Positions 49,721 to 58,078 of a stretch of DNA of 64,000 nucleotides are shown here, in pieces (positions within the stretch are counted from its first letter, which is position 1; every line of letters starts with the position of its first letter). The notes beneath the pieces are model-generated. The model worked only from the letters and a program-made list of their open reading frames with translations, had not been told where the DNA came from and made no database searches. Where the stretch lies: positions 62,001 through 126,000 of the forward strand of contig CBDFFU010000006.1 in NCBI GenBank assembly GCA_965246875.1, read 5' to 3'. This DNA comes from DASWYT01 sp965246875. Lineage in GTDB: Bacteria > Pseudomonadota > Alphaproteobacteria > Micavibrionales > SZUA-601. The translations under genes and the position numbers were made by a program.

Positions 49721-50338
49721 ATGAACACAAAAATCTTGCTGGCCGCGACTCTGCTGGCTACCTTGCCAGTTGCTTCTTTCGCTGCTGACAAATCAACGAC
49801 CTACAGCCGTCACAACACGACGATGACGACAACGACAAAAACATATGCAGCTCCGGCTCGCACATGGATGGGCCTTGAAGGTCCATATGTCAGCGCGTTC
49901 GGCGGTTGGAACAAAACGCAGAACGACAGCGGTCTGGATTTCAACGATGGTTACATCGGTGGTCTGGCTGTTGGTGGCAAAACCAAATGGGCTCGCGCCG
50001 AATTGGAAGCGTCCTATCGCAACAACGAAATCGACAATGCTGGCGATGGCCGCGCTGAGTCGGGAGCTTTGATGGCCAATGCTTATTGGGACATCGAAAC
50101 TGGCACACGCTTCACCCCGTACATCGGTGGTGGTATCGGTGTGGCTCACGTTGAGTTCGATACAACAGGTGGCGATGAAGGTACCGAATTCGCTTACCAA
50201 GGTATCGCTGGCGCAAGCTTTGCTATCGACCCACGTTGGAGCGTTGGTGCGGAATACCGTTACTTCGCGACAACACAAGTTGATAACACCGATTACGACA
50301 ACCACGCTGTTGTTGCTAACGTTCGTTACGCTTTCTAA
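49721..50338 (+). CDS. Outer membrane beta-barrel protein, paralogue of the 35.6-kb gene
   Basis: Signal peptide MNTKILLAATLLATLPVASFA, a Thr-rich linker (NTTMTTTTKTYAAPA), then a small barrel ending in the BAM-type strand VVANVRYAF. Strands such as FTPYIGGGIGVAHVEFD and WSVGAEYRYFATT align with those of the barrel at 35.6 kb, so the two are paralogues. The ATG at 49721 (GGAG eleven bases upstream) is preferred over a GTG at 49706. Codon use (many GCT, GGT, GTT) suggests high expression. A terminator follows. Confidence 0.88.
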   Translation: MNTKILLAATLLATLPVASFAADKSTTYSRHNTTMTTTTKTYAAPARTWMGLEGPYVSAFGGWNKTQNDSGLDFNDGYIGGLAVGGKTKWARAELEASYRNNEIDNAGDGRAESGALMANAYWDIETGTRFTPYIGGGIGVAHVEFDTTGGDEGTEFAYQGIAGASFAIDPRWSVGAEYRYFATTQVDNTDYDNHAVVANVRYAF

Positions 50339-50383
50339 GATGACGGCGCGGCATCTGCCCGCCTGATCTGAAAAGTTCTTTAA

Positions 50384-50420
50384 AGAAGCCGCTCCAGCAA
50401 TGGGGCGGCTTTCTTTTTGC
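50384..50420 (+). terminator. Terminator of the second outer membrane protein gene
   Basis: AGAAGCCGC pairs with GCGGCTTTCT around the loop TCCAGCAATGGG, followed by TTTTT. Confidence 0.9.
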
Positions 50421-50444
50421 GTGTCTTTCCCGTAAAGTTTCTGC

Positions 50445-51365
50445 ATGAGCGACTTTTCTTCTTCTATGCGTTATTCCCTGCCATCCGTTGAGACAGCCAG
50501 CGTACGTGATTACATCATGATGCTGAAACCGCGCGTGATGACGTTGGTGGTGTTTAGCGGCTTTGCCGGGATGATGGCGGCACCGGGCCATATCCATCCC
50601 TTGCTTGGGCTGATCGCCATGCTGTGCCTGTGCTTGGGCGCGGGTGCATCAGGTGCTATCAACATGTGGTATGACCGCGACATTGACGCCGTCATGACCC
50701 GCACGCAAAACCGCCCGTTGCCGGCCGGCCGGATGATTCCCGCCGAAGCGTTGAGTTTTGCCTGCATCGTTGGCGGCATGGCCGTGTATATGCTGGGGAT
50801 TTTCGTCAACTGGACGGCGGCTGGGTGGCTGGCGTTTGGCATGGTGTTTTACGGCTGGTTTTACACGATGGTGCTGAAACGCCGTACACCGCAAAACATT
50901 GTAATCGGTGGTGCCGCGGGTGCGTTTCCACCGGTCATTGGGTGGGCGTGTGTCACGGGGGATGCCAATGGAATCTTCGTTGCGCATCCGCTCCCCTGGT
51001 TGATGTTTCTCATTATATTTTTGTGGACACCACCACACTTCTGGGCGCTGGCTTTGGTCAGCTGTCAGGATTACGCGAAAGCAAACATTCCGATGCTGCC
51101 CTTGACGCATGGTGAAAGTAACACCCGTTGGCAGATGCTGATCTATACGCTGGTCTTGTGGGCAGTATCTGTTGCGCCTTGGGCATTGGGCTATTTATCG
51201 ATTACCTATGGCATCGCCGCTTTTGTTTTGGGTGGTTTGTTTACCCTGAGCAGTGTGCAAGTGCTGCGCCTCAAAACCAAAAAAGCCTCGCAATTGATGT
51301 TTGGTTATTCGATTTTATACCTGTTCCTGATCTTCGCGTTTGTGATTGGTGATCAGTGGGCCTGA
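50445..51365 (+). CDS. ctaB: Protoheme IX farnesyltransferase (heme O synthase)
   Basis: Adds a farnesyl group to protoheme for the oxidase encoded upstream. UbiA-fold membrane protein with the prenyl-diphosphate-binding NMWYDRDIDAVMTRT and a second Asp-containing loop near SCQDYAKANIPML. 306 residues, about eight helices. Separated from coxA by 1.7 kb of unrelated genes. Its TGA stop overlaps the ATG of the following HEPN gene (TGATG). Confidence 0.95.
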   Translation: MSDFSSSMRYSLPSVETASVRDYIMMLKPRVMTLVVFSGFAGMMAAPGHIHPLLGLIAMLCLCLGAGASGAINMWYDRDIDAVMTRTQNRPLPAGRMIPAEALSFACIVGGMAVYMLGIFVNWTAAGWLAFGMVFYGWFYTMVLKRRTPQNIVIGGAAGAFPPVIGWACVTGDANGIFVAHPLPWLMFLIIFLWTPPHFWALALVSCQDYAKANIPMLPLTHGESNTRWQMLIYTLVLWAVSVAPWALGYLSITYGIAAFVLGGLFTLSSVQVLRLKTKKASQLMFGYSILYLFLIFAFVIGDQWA

Positions 51366-51790
51366 TGCAAACACCAGACAAGCCACGTTGGCTTTACCGG
51401 TTCGATAATTACAAACGGGCTTTTCTGTTGTTGCGCGAGGCCATCGCGATCATGCAGACGCGTGACCTGACCCAGCTGGAAAAAGAAGGCATCATTCAGC
51501 GGTTTGAATACACCTGGGAACTGGCGTGGAAAGTGCTGAAAGATTACCTGGAATATACAGGCATTGTGCTGGATACGGTCACACCGGCCAGTGTCATCAA
51601 GGCGGCCTTTGCCGCTAAGCTAATTGAGACAGGCGATGTCTGGATGCAGGCTTTGGATGCGCGCAACAAAATGGCGCATACCTATGATTTGAAAACCTTC
51701 GAGCAAATTATTGCGGACATCCGGGCGTCTTATTTGTCTTTATTCGATGAATTGCATCTCACCTTGCTGAGCCGCCTGTCCGATGGCTGA
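51365..51790 (+). CDS. hepT: HepT-type HEPN toxin of a type VII TA pair
   Basis: 141 residues, HI0074/HepT-like. The HEPN RNase motif R-x4-H-x-Y is intact: RNKMAHTY at 100-107. In characterised pairs this toxin cleaves RNA and is silenced when its partner AMPylates the tyrosine of the motif. ATG 51365 overlaps the ctaB stop and no ribosome site is present, so translation should depend on ctaB. The partner gene overlaps by eight bases. The order toxin-then-antitoxin within a respiratory operon is unusual. Confidence 0.85.
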   Translation: MQTPDKPRWLYRFDNYKRAFLLLREAIAIMQTRDLTQLEKEGIIQRFEYTWELAWKVLKDYLEYTGIVLDTVTPASVIKAAFAAKLIETGDVWMQALDARNKMAHTYDLKTFEQIIADIRASYLSLFDELHLTLLSRLSDG

Positions 51791-52133
51791 TCATGGTTTG
51801 ACACCACGGCAGCTTGAACAGTTTCGTGAGGTACTGCGACCCTTTATAGACAGCATTAGCATGGTTGGTTTGTTTGGATCGCGTGCAACCGGCACGTACC
51901 GTGACAATTCCGATATCGATCTGGTTGTTTATGGCACAGTGACCCAAGCGGATATCGACCGGCTGTGGAGCGCGTTTGACGCCAGTTTGTTAGCTGTTAA
52001 AGTCGATGTTGTGGGTTATGATTTTGTCACATACCCAGCGTTACGGTCGCATATTGATGCTGTGATGCAACCACTCTTTAGCCAAGCCGATTTGAACCCT
52101 ATCAATCAGGATAAAAGCGATGCAGATTACTGA
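51783..52133 (+). CDS. mntA: MntA-type minimal nucleotidyltransferase antitoxin
   Basis: 116 residues with the polymerase-beta-like motif G-S-x10-D-x-D complete (GS at 32-33, Asp44 and Asp46 in DNSDIDLVVY). Members AMPylate the cognate HepT toxin. Overlaps hepT by eight bases and its 3' end overlaps the start of the coxF-like gene by 14 bases, so its last residues are read from DNA that also encodes CoxF. Confidence 0.85.
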   Translation: MADHGLTPRQLEQFREVLRPFIDSISMVGLFGSRATGTYRDNSDIDLVVYGTVTQADIDRLWSAFDASLLAVKVDVVGYDFVTYPALRSHIDAVMQPLFSQADLNPINQDKSDADY

Positions 52134-52248
52134 CCCGACGCCCCTTCACGCCCAAAAGCGCAGCAAGAACATGACCCTGTTGATTGTGTTTTTGGTGTGG
52201 GTCGTTGTGTTGTTTGCCGCGACAATTGTGCGAATCGCGATGAAATAA
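52120..52248 (+). CDS. CoxF-like small membrane protein, 42 aa
   Basis: ATG at 52120 with AGGA eight bases upstream. The sequence has a polar N-terminus, a basic QKRSKN stretch, one helix (LLIVFLVWVVVLFAATIV) and a short basic end. That layout, with R-x-x-N before the helix and LF-x-x-TIV at its end, is that of the small protein found between ctaB and ctaG in alphaproteobacterial oxidase operons. Here the expected ctaG and coxC do not follow; a terminator and the convergent gpt do. Very short, so the call rests on pattern plus context. Confidence 0.6.
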   Translation: MQITDPTPLHAQKRSKNMTLLIVFLVWVVVLFAATIVRIAMK

Positions 52249-52269
52249 AAAAGAGGCCCATAAGGCCTC
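52243..52269. terminator. Terminator between coxF-like gene and gpt
   Basis: GAGGCC-CATAA-GGCCTC (52253-52269, allowing an extra C in the loop). The T run lies on the minus-strand side, so it serves gpt best, and may also stop the plus-strand transcript. Confidence 0.8.
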
Positions 52270-52296
52270 CTTCTCCGATCAATCAGAACAATCTTT

Positions 52297-52737
52297 TTAT
52301 ACTTCCCATGGGAAATGCAGCCAGTCTTTTTGCGGCATGTCGCGGGCATAGAGGTGGCAATGCGGGGCGCCGTCCGGTTTGGCATAGACAACGGCCAGTT
52401 TTGCTTTGGCATAACGGCGTTTAATCAGCTTGGCGGTCTCGCCGGTGTCGACCAGATCGTCGATAAATACCCAGCCTTCGCCATCCAGAATATTATCAAC
52501 GGACCCTAGCATTTCGGTCGTGTTGTGTTTTTGCTTGTCATACGAACTGACAGCGACCGATTTGACGTTGCGAATATCGAGTGCGTTGGCGATGATGGCT
52601 GTGGCACACAGTCCGCCACGCGCAATGGCAATCAGGCCCTTGATGTCTGGCAGTTCACTACGCAATTTATCCGCCAGTATTTTGGCATCGGCCGTAAACT
52701 GGTTCCAGTCAATAGCATGGGTTTGTTGATCGCTCAT
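52297..52737 (-). CDS. gpt: Xanthine-guanine phosphoribosyltransferase
   Basis: Purine salvage: couples guanine or xanthine to PRPP. The PRPP loop FIDDLVDTGETAK and the GLIAIARGGL segment are present, and the C-terminal WLHFPWEV is typical of Gpt. The ATG at 52737 (MSDQQ) is preferred to one at 52749. About 146 residues. It converges on the oxidase genes and is followed by its own terminator. Confidence 0.92.
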   Translation of the reverse strand: MSDQQTHAIDWNQFTADAKILADKLRSELPDIKGLIAIARGGLCATAIIANALDIRNVKSVAVSSYDKQKHNTTEMLGSVDNILDGEGWVFIDDLVDTGETAKLIKRRYAKAKLAVVYAKPDGAPHCHLYARDMPQKDWLHFPWEV

Positions 52738-52786
52738 GGTAATGACCATCTATCCTGATAAAAGATTGAGGAACGCGCTAAAAAAC

Positions 52787-53302
52787 TTACGCGTTGCCGG
52801 TTTGGTCTGTCGTCGCCCCGGCTGTCGGTGCGCCATTGACGACGTTTTGCTGGTACATGGCGGCGAAATCGATCGGGTTGATCAACAGCGGCGGGAAGCC
52901 GCCTTCGCGCGTCGCATCGGCAATGATCTGACGGGCGAACGGGAACAGCAAACGCGGCCCTTCGATCATCAAAACCGGCTGGATCTGCTCTTCCGGGAAA
53001 CCTTGCAGCGTCATGATGCAGCCATACGACAATTCGACGACGAAACAGGAAATCTCCGGCGTTTTTGCTTCGGCGTTGACTTTCAATGTCACTTCATAGG
53101 TGTCATCAGCCAACGGACGCGCTTCGACATTGATATTGACTTCGACGTTCGGCGGCTGGCCATTGGTCATCAGGCTGCGCGGCGCATTCGGATTTTCAAA
53201 TGAGAAATCCTTGATGTACTGGGCATTGACGGTAATGGGAAATTGACCCGGCCCGGCTGGGCCCGGCTGCGCGGCAGCTTGCGGTATTGTGGTGTCGGTC
53301 AT
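52787..53302 (-). CDS. secB: Protein-export chaperone SecB
   Basis: Tetrameric cytosolic chaperone that holds preproteins for SecA. Recognised by NAQYIKDFSFENPNAP at the start, CFVVELSYGCIMTLQGFPEEQ in the core, and the LLFPFARQIIADATREGGFPPLLINPIDF region. The ATG at 53302 (MTDTT) gives the usual length of 171 residues. Divergent from timA with mscL between, a partly conserved alphaproteobacterial arrangement. Confidence 0.95.
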   Translation of the reverse strand: MTDTTIPQAAAQPGPAGPGQFPITVNAQYIKDFSFENPNAPRSLMTNGQPPNVEVNINVEARPLADDTYEVTLKVNAEAKTPEISCFVVELSYGCIMTLQGFPEEQIQPVLMIEGPRLLFPFARQIIADATREGGFPPLLINPIDFAAMYQQNVVNGAPTAGATTDQTGNA

Positions 53303-53403
53303 GAGTAACAAACCTTTGTGATTTTAGGAGCGGAGATGGAATGACATCAGGTTGCCACAAAAGCAGGGCAAAGGAAACTATGTTCGAGAATACGATGCGG
53401 GAG

Positions 53404-53473
53404 AAAACGGCGCCGGGCGGGGATGTATCTCGAAAGACACAAGCCCCAGCAGGAGGAGGAGAATGCCCGGCGC
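53404..53473 (-). ncRNA. Structured RNA or long 3' hairpin with anti-Shine-Dalgarno-like loop
   Basis: On the minus strand GCGCCGGGC (53473-53465) pairs perfectly with GCCCGGCGC (53418-53410) and is followed by CGTTTT. Inside is a second hairpin (CCCC with GGGG enclosing a CGAA-type loop region) and a single-stranded stretch CTCCTCCTCCT, complementary to ribosome sites. It could be the mscL terminator, or a small RNA of the type with anti-SD loops known in alphaproteobacteria. Confidence 0.45.
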
Positions 53474-53529
53474 GTCGAAAGGATGTAGCAAAGCCCATCA
53501 GGCATTGCAAGCATTATTTTGAAAGATGT

Positions 53530-54018
53530 TTATTTTTGTTGATTTTTCAACAGATCGCGAATCTCAGCCAACAGCATTTCCTGTGGCGGCGGCGGTGGTG
53601 GCGGGGCCGCTGCAAGCTTGGCTTCTTCATGGCGTTGCAAACGCTTCAATTGCTTGACGACGATGAAAATCGCGAAGGCGACGATCAGGAACTGGAACAA
53701 CGCGTTGAGAAACAAGCCGTAATTCCAGGTGACGGCGCCGGCTTCCTTGGCTTGGGCGATGGTGTTGAAGGGACCGGGCTTATCGTCAGCCGTGTGCAGC
53801 GTCCAGAACAGTTCGCTGAAATCGACCTTGCCGATAATCAGGCCCAAGGGCGGCATGATAATATCATCCACCAAGGAGGTCACAATCCGGCCAAAGGCGG
53901 CACCGATTACAACGCCTACGGCCAGGTCGACGACATTGCCCTTAAGGGCAAATGCTTTGAAGTCATCAATAAATTTACTCACGTGGCCAATATCCTTTTC
54001 AATCATTTCTGTCAGCAT
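53530..54018 (-). CDS. mscL: Large-conductance mechanosensitive channel MscL
   Basis: Pentameric inner-membrane valve that opens under osmotic down-shock. FIDDFKAFALKGNVVDLAVGVVIGAAFGRIVTSLV forms the N-terminal helix and first membrane segment; the second is LFLNALFQFLIVAFAIFIVV; a Pro-rich linker precedes the C-terminal helix EMLLAEIRDLLKN. Start chosen at ATG 54018, third of an ATGATGATG run, because AGGA is six bases before it. 162 residues, slightly long owing to a poly-proline linker. Confidence 0.95.
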   Translation of the reverse strand: MLTEMIEKDIGHVSKFIDDFKAFALKGNVVDLAVGVVIGAAFGRIVTSLVDDIIMPPLGLIIGKVDFSELFWTLHTADDKPGPFNTIAQAKEAGAVTWNYGLFLNALFQFLIVAFAIFIVVKQLKRLQRHEEAKLAAAPPPPPPPQEMLLAEIRDLLKNQQK

Positions 54019-54192
54019 CATCATTCCTGTTATATTAAAAATATCTGGTTCGCAGATCTGTTGATATAAAGAATGCAACAGCATTTTACAAGAAAATGAA
54101 CAAGTTGAAAGGTGTATTTTTGTCTATTAACCTTTTTTTGCCAGTGTTACGCCTACTGGTCAAAACGTTAAAAAGCCTCTAGTTTAACGCGT

Positions 54193-54912
54193 ATGGATCA
54201 TTCATTTCCGCTTGATATTATCGTGTTTGCCGTCATTGCGGCTGTGCTGTTTTTCCGGCTGCGCAAAGTGCTGGGCGAACGGTCGGATGGCGAGCCACCG
54301 GCAATCGACCCCGAGCTACTCTTAAAAGCACGCAATGCTGCCAAACCTACGGTCAGCGCAATAACGACGGACACTCATAAGACAGCTTCATTGCCAGCAC
54401 CCGTTGTGACGAACTGGACGCAAGGCATGCCGGATTATGGCGTTGTATTGAATGCGACGGCGCATCACCGGTTGTTGCCACTGGCCGCCGTCGACCCGAA
54501 TTTTCAGCCGCAGGTGTTTTTGCAAGGCGCGCGCCGGGCGTATGAGGTCATTGTGCAGGCCTTTGCCAAAGGCGACATGACGACACTGGAGACATTGCTG
54601 ACGCCGGAATTGACGGCAACGTTTAAAGCGGCTATCGACGCCCGTGTTGCAGCAGCCCAGACGTTTGATCTGGTGTTGCATGGCGTGTCACGCGCCGTGA
54701 TCAGCGACGCCAGTCTGGATGGGACGGAAGCCACTGTCAGCGTTGATTTTACCAGCGAACAATCCATTACGCAGCGCGACAAAGACGGTGCGTATGTTGA
54801 TCATCAGGATGGCAGTAAACATACCCTGCATGAGCGTTGGCAGTTTACCAATGATCTGAAAGACGATGAAATCATCTGGCGTTTAAGCGATACGGATCAT
54901 CTGGATGACTAA
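54193..54912 (+). CDS. Tim44-like domain protein
   Basis: Alphaproteobacterial TimA, related to the mitochondrial import motor subunit Tim44. N-terminal membrane anchor (LDIIVFAVIAAVLFFRLRKVLG), a disordered linker of about 60 residues, then the Tim44 C-terminal fold (FLQGARRAYEVIVQAFAKGDMTTLETLL...). Probably acts at the inner membrane; the bacterial function is unknown. Overlaps mltA by eight bases and lies opposite secB/mscL. Confidence 0.9.
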   Translation: MDHSFPLDIIVFAVIAAVLFFRLRKVLGERSDGEPPAIDPELLLKARNAAKPTVSAITTDTHKTASLPAPVVTNWTQGMPDYGVVLNATAHHRLLPLAAVDPNFQPQVFLQGARRAYEVIVQAFAKGDMTTLETLLTPELTATFKAAIDARVAAAQTFDLVLHGVSRAVISDASLDGTEATVSVDFTSEQSITQRDKDGAYVDHQDGSKHTLHERWQFTNDLKDDEIIWRLSDTDHLDD

Positions 54913-56152
54913 AGTTCTGTCTATGCGTCACGTGTCAATGGCTGTGCTGGTGTGCAGCTTGCTCGCCGGTTGTGCGCAACTGCAAAATCTGCAGAGTGTG
55001 AGCGGCGGCGAAGCCGAAGATGCGAACAGCATGCAGCTGGTGAAAACATCGTATGATGCGTTGCCCGGCTGGACGAACGATAACCCGGTGACGGCCCTGG
55101 CTGCATTACAACAATCCTGTGCCGTGATTAAAAAACGTGACCCGGCAAAAGAGTTGCAGGCCAATCATGTGGGCGGCACCGCAAGTGACTGGCAACCCGC
55201 TTGTCGTGCGCTCGATCAATTTGCTGCAACCGCTTCCGCACAAAATGCCAATGAAGCGCGTCACTTTATCGAGCAATGGTTTGCACCTTATGCGATCACG
55301 ACGCCAAATGGCAGTGATGGATTATTTACCGGTTATTACGAAGCCAGTTTGCGTGGCAGTTTGACACCGCAAGGGCCGTACCATGTGCCGCTATATCAGC
55401 GGCCACCTGATTTAGTGACGGCCGAACTCGGCACGTTCCGCCCGTCGTTACAAGGTGAACGGATTGCCGGACGTGTCGCCAGCGGAGCCTTGCAGCCCTA
55501 CAGCGACCGGGCCGCCATTCAAAACGGTGCGTTGAAAAACAAAAATCTGGAATTGCTGTGGGTGGATAACGCGATCGACGCGTTCTTTTTGCAGATCCAG
55601 GGGTCGGGCCGTGTCGTCCTGCCCGATACGCGTGTGTTGCGCGTCGGCTATGACGGACAAAACGGTTATCCCTATACGGCCATCGGCGGTGAATTGATCA
55701 AACGCGGTGAATTGACCAAAGACAATGTCAGCATGCAAACCATCCGCCAATGGCTGCAAGCGCATCCGGATCAGGCAACGTCTGTGATGGGCGTCAACAA
55801 ATCCTATGTGTTTTTCAAAGTGCTGGATCAAGACCAGCCGCTGGGTGCCTCGGGTGTTGGCTTGACGCCGGAACGCTCGATCGCGGTAGACCCACGTTTT
55901 ATTCCCTATGGCGCCCCGGTATGGATTGCGACACAACATCCACTGCAACCGAACCAGCCGGTGCAACGTTTATTCATTGCGCAAGATACCGGTGGGGCTA
56001 TTCGTGGCCCCGTGCGGGCTGATATTTTCTGGGGGTATGGCCCGATGGCTGAACAGGCGGCAGGCAACATGAAAGCGCGGGGTCAAGCGTGGTTGCTGTT
56101 GCCCAAGCAAACACATTCCGCATTGAGTGTGACCGTTCCAGCGTCACCTTAA
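54905..56152 (+). CDS. mltA: Membrane-bound lytic murein transglycosylase A
   Basis: Lipoprotein that cleaves peptidoglycan glycan strands. The signal sequence ends in the lipobox LLAGC. The MltA domain contains DGLFTGYYEASLRGS and the 3D region with FIAQDTGGAIRGPVRADIFWGYG, whose aspartates include the catalytic one. 415 residues, normal. Starts inside the timA gene (ATGACTAA overlap). It is the third murein-active or envelope gene of this stretch. Confidence 0.93.
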   Translation: MTKVLSMRHVSMAVLVCSLLAGCAQLQNLQSVSGGEAEDANSMQLVKTSYDALPGWTNDNPVTALAALQQSCAVIKKRDPAKELQANHVGGTASDWQPACRALDQFAATASAQNANEARHFIEQWFAPYAITTPNGSDGLFTGYYEASLRGSLTPQGPYHVPLYQRPPDLVTAELGTFRPSLQGERIAGRVASGALQPYSDRAAIQNGALKNKNLELLWVDNAIDAFFLQIQGSGRVVLPDTRVLRVGYDGQNGYPYTAIGGELIKRGELTKDNVSMQTIRQWLQAHPDQATSVMGVNKSYVFFKVLDQDQPLGASGVGLTPERSIAVDPRFIPYGAPVWIATQHPLQPNQPVQRLFIAQDTGGAIRGPVRADIFWGYGPMAEQAAGNMKARGQAWLLLPKQTHSALSVTVPASP

Positions 56153-56191
56153 TTTTTCTTATTCTCAATTCATCATCTAGGTTTTCAGTTT

Positions 56192-58078
56192 ATGCGACAC
56201 AATCAATTGCCCGACCCACAGGAAAACCGCCGTTTCTTTTTGGCGTTTGTTTTGTCGTTACTGGTCTTGGCCGGCTATTTCTTTTTCTATCAACGTCCAC
56301 ACATGGCAGCCGAACGCGCACAAGCCGCGATTGTCCAGGAACAGGCCAAGCACAACGCGGCCGTTGATGTGGCTGTGGTGCCACAGCCGGTCGATGAAAC
56401 GGCTGCACTGGATGTGTTGGGAACGCGTCAGGCGATTGCCATCAAAACCGAACGTCTGGCCGGATCAATTAATCTGACCGGTTTGCGCTTTGATGATTTA
56501 TCGCTGTTGCGTTTCCGTGATAAAATTGATGCGCCGCAACCCTTGCGTCTATTGTCACCATCCGGCACCAAGAACGCGTATTTTGTTGATTTCGGTGCGT
56601 TGGCGAATGACGGATCTTTGCAATTGCCTGATCAGAACAGTGTCTGGCAGATCAGTGGCGCGAATAGCACATTGACAGATACCAGCCCGGTGACTGTGTC
56701 ATGGACGAATAAAGACAATATTGTGTTTACACGACAAATTTCGGTTGACCCGAATTATATGTTCTCTGTCAAAACGACGGTCACGAATAACAGTGCCAAA
56801 GCGGCCAATTTTTATCCGTATGCCTTGATTTCGCAAAGCCACCATGTGGCCAAACGTGGCGAACATGTCCCGTTTGAAGATCGGCCGTCGGCGGTGATGC
56901 ATACCGGCGCTGTCGCTTATTTCAATGGTGAGCTGGAAGACCCAAGTTATAGTGATCTGAAGGATGACAAAGAATTCACTTATAAAAATACGAGTGGCTG
57001 GCTGGGGCTGACCAGTAAATATTGGCTGGTCAGTTTGTTGCCGGACACGGGCACAACATTCGATGCGCGTTTCTCACATCAAAAAGGTGCCGATGACACA
57101 CACGATATATTTCAGGCGGATATCCGCCAGCAAGCGGTCACCGTGGCACCGGGACAAAGTCTGGATGTGACGCAACGCTTGTTTGCGGGAGCGAAGCAAC
57201 TGGATTTGCTGAACAGCTATGAAACAGCATTGAACGTGCCGCATTTCGATCTGGCCGTTGATTTCGGCTGGTTGTATTTGCTGACCAAACCGCTGTACCA
57301 AGTTTTGCATTGGCTGGGGGCCTACTTTGCCGGCAAAGGCATTGCGATGAGCTTTGCGCTGGCCTTGTTGTGCATGACGATTCTGGTGCGGTTGGTGACT
57401 TATCCATTAGCCAGCAAATCATTTCGTTCGCTGGCGAAAATGAAACAGGTCGGGCCGCAGATCAATTTATTAAAAGAACAACATGGCAAAGACAAGGCGA
57501 AGTTTCAGCAGGAAGTCATTGCGCTCTATAAACGCGAGAAAGTGAATCCAGCCTCGGGTTGTGTGCCGATGCTGATTCAAATTCCGGTGTTTTTCGCCTT
57601 GTATAAGACATTGTATATCTCTTTGGATATGCGCCATCAGCCGTTCTGGGGCTGGATCGATGACATGTCGGCACCCGACCCGACCAGCGTGTTCAATGCA
57701 TTTGGTTTATTGCCGTTTCATCCGCCATCGTTTTTGATGATTGGTGCCTGGCCCGTGTTATACGGCTTTACGTTGTGGTTGCAGCAAAAAATGCAACCGA
57801 CGCCCGATGACCCCATGCAGAAACAGGTGATGGCGATTTTCCCATGGATGTTCATGTTCCTGTTTGCACAATTCCCGGCGGGCCTCGTGATTTATTACGT
57901 GTGGTCAAACTTGCTGGGGATCGTGCAACAATACTGGATCAAACGCAGCGTGGCCAACGAAGAACCGATTGTCATGAAAGTGCCGAACCAGAAAAAGGCG
58001 CTGGCCCGGGCGAAGCGTTTAGGCAAGGACATGCCAACCATCGTGATTGATGAGAATGGCAATAATGTCCAGCCTTGA
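56192..58078 (+). CDS. yidC: Membrane protein insertase YidC
   Basis: Inserts and folds inner-membrane proteins with or without the Sec translocon. First helix followed by a large periplasmic P1 domain, then the conserved five-helix core with YPLASKSFRSLAKMKQ, NPASGCVPMLIQIPVFFALYKTLY and the C-terminal basic tail. 628 residues. The start at 56192 follows TAGGTTTTCAGTTT. engB overlaps its end by a few bases. yidC followed by engB is a standard arrangement. Confidence 0.96.
   Translation: MRHNQLPDPQENRRFFLAFVLSLLVLAGYFFFYQRPHMAAERAQAAIVQEQAKHNAAVDVAVVPQPVDETAALDVLGTRQAIAIKTERLAGSINLTGLRFDDLSLLRFRDKIDAPQPLRLLSPSGTKNAYFVDFGALANDGSLQLPDQNSVWQISGANSTLTDTSPVTVSWTNKDNIVFTRQISVDPNYMFSVKTTVTNNSAKAANFYPYALISQSHHVAKRGEHVPFEDRPSAVMHTGAVAYFNGELEDPSYSDLKDDKEFTYKNTSGWLGLTSKYWLVSLLPDTGTTFDARFSHQKGADDTHDIFQADIRQQAVTVAPGQSLDVTQRLFAGAKQLDLLNSYETALNVPHFDLAVDFGWLYLLTKPLYQVLHWLGAYFAGKGIAMSFALALLCMTILVRLVTYPLASKSFRSLAKMKQVGPQINLLKEQHGKDKAKFQQEVIALYKREKVNPASGCVPMLIQIPVFFALYKTLYISLDMRHQPFWGWIDDMSAPDPTSVFNAFGLLPFHPPSFLMIGAWPVLYGFTLWLQQKMQPTPDDPMQKQVMAIFPWMFMFLFAQFPAGLVIYYVWSNLLGIVQQYWIKRSVANEEPIVMKVPNQKKALARAKRLGKDMPTIVIDENGNNVQP

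Noticed and set aside
53341..54069. Long plus-strand frame of 242 codons
   Set aside because: It runs antisense through the whole of mscL and its protein has no family character; mscL on the other strand is certain.
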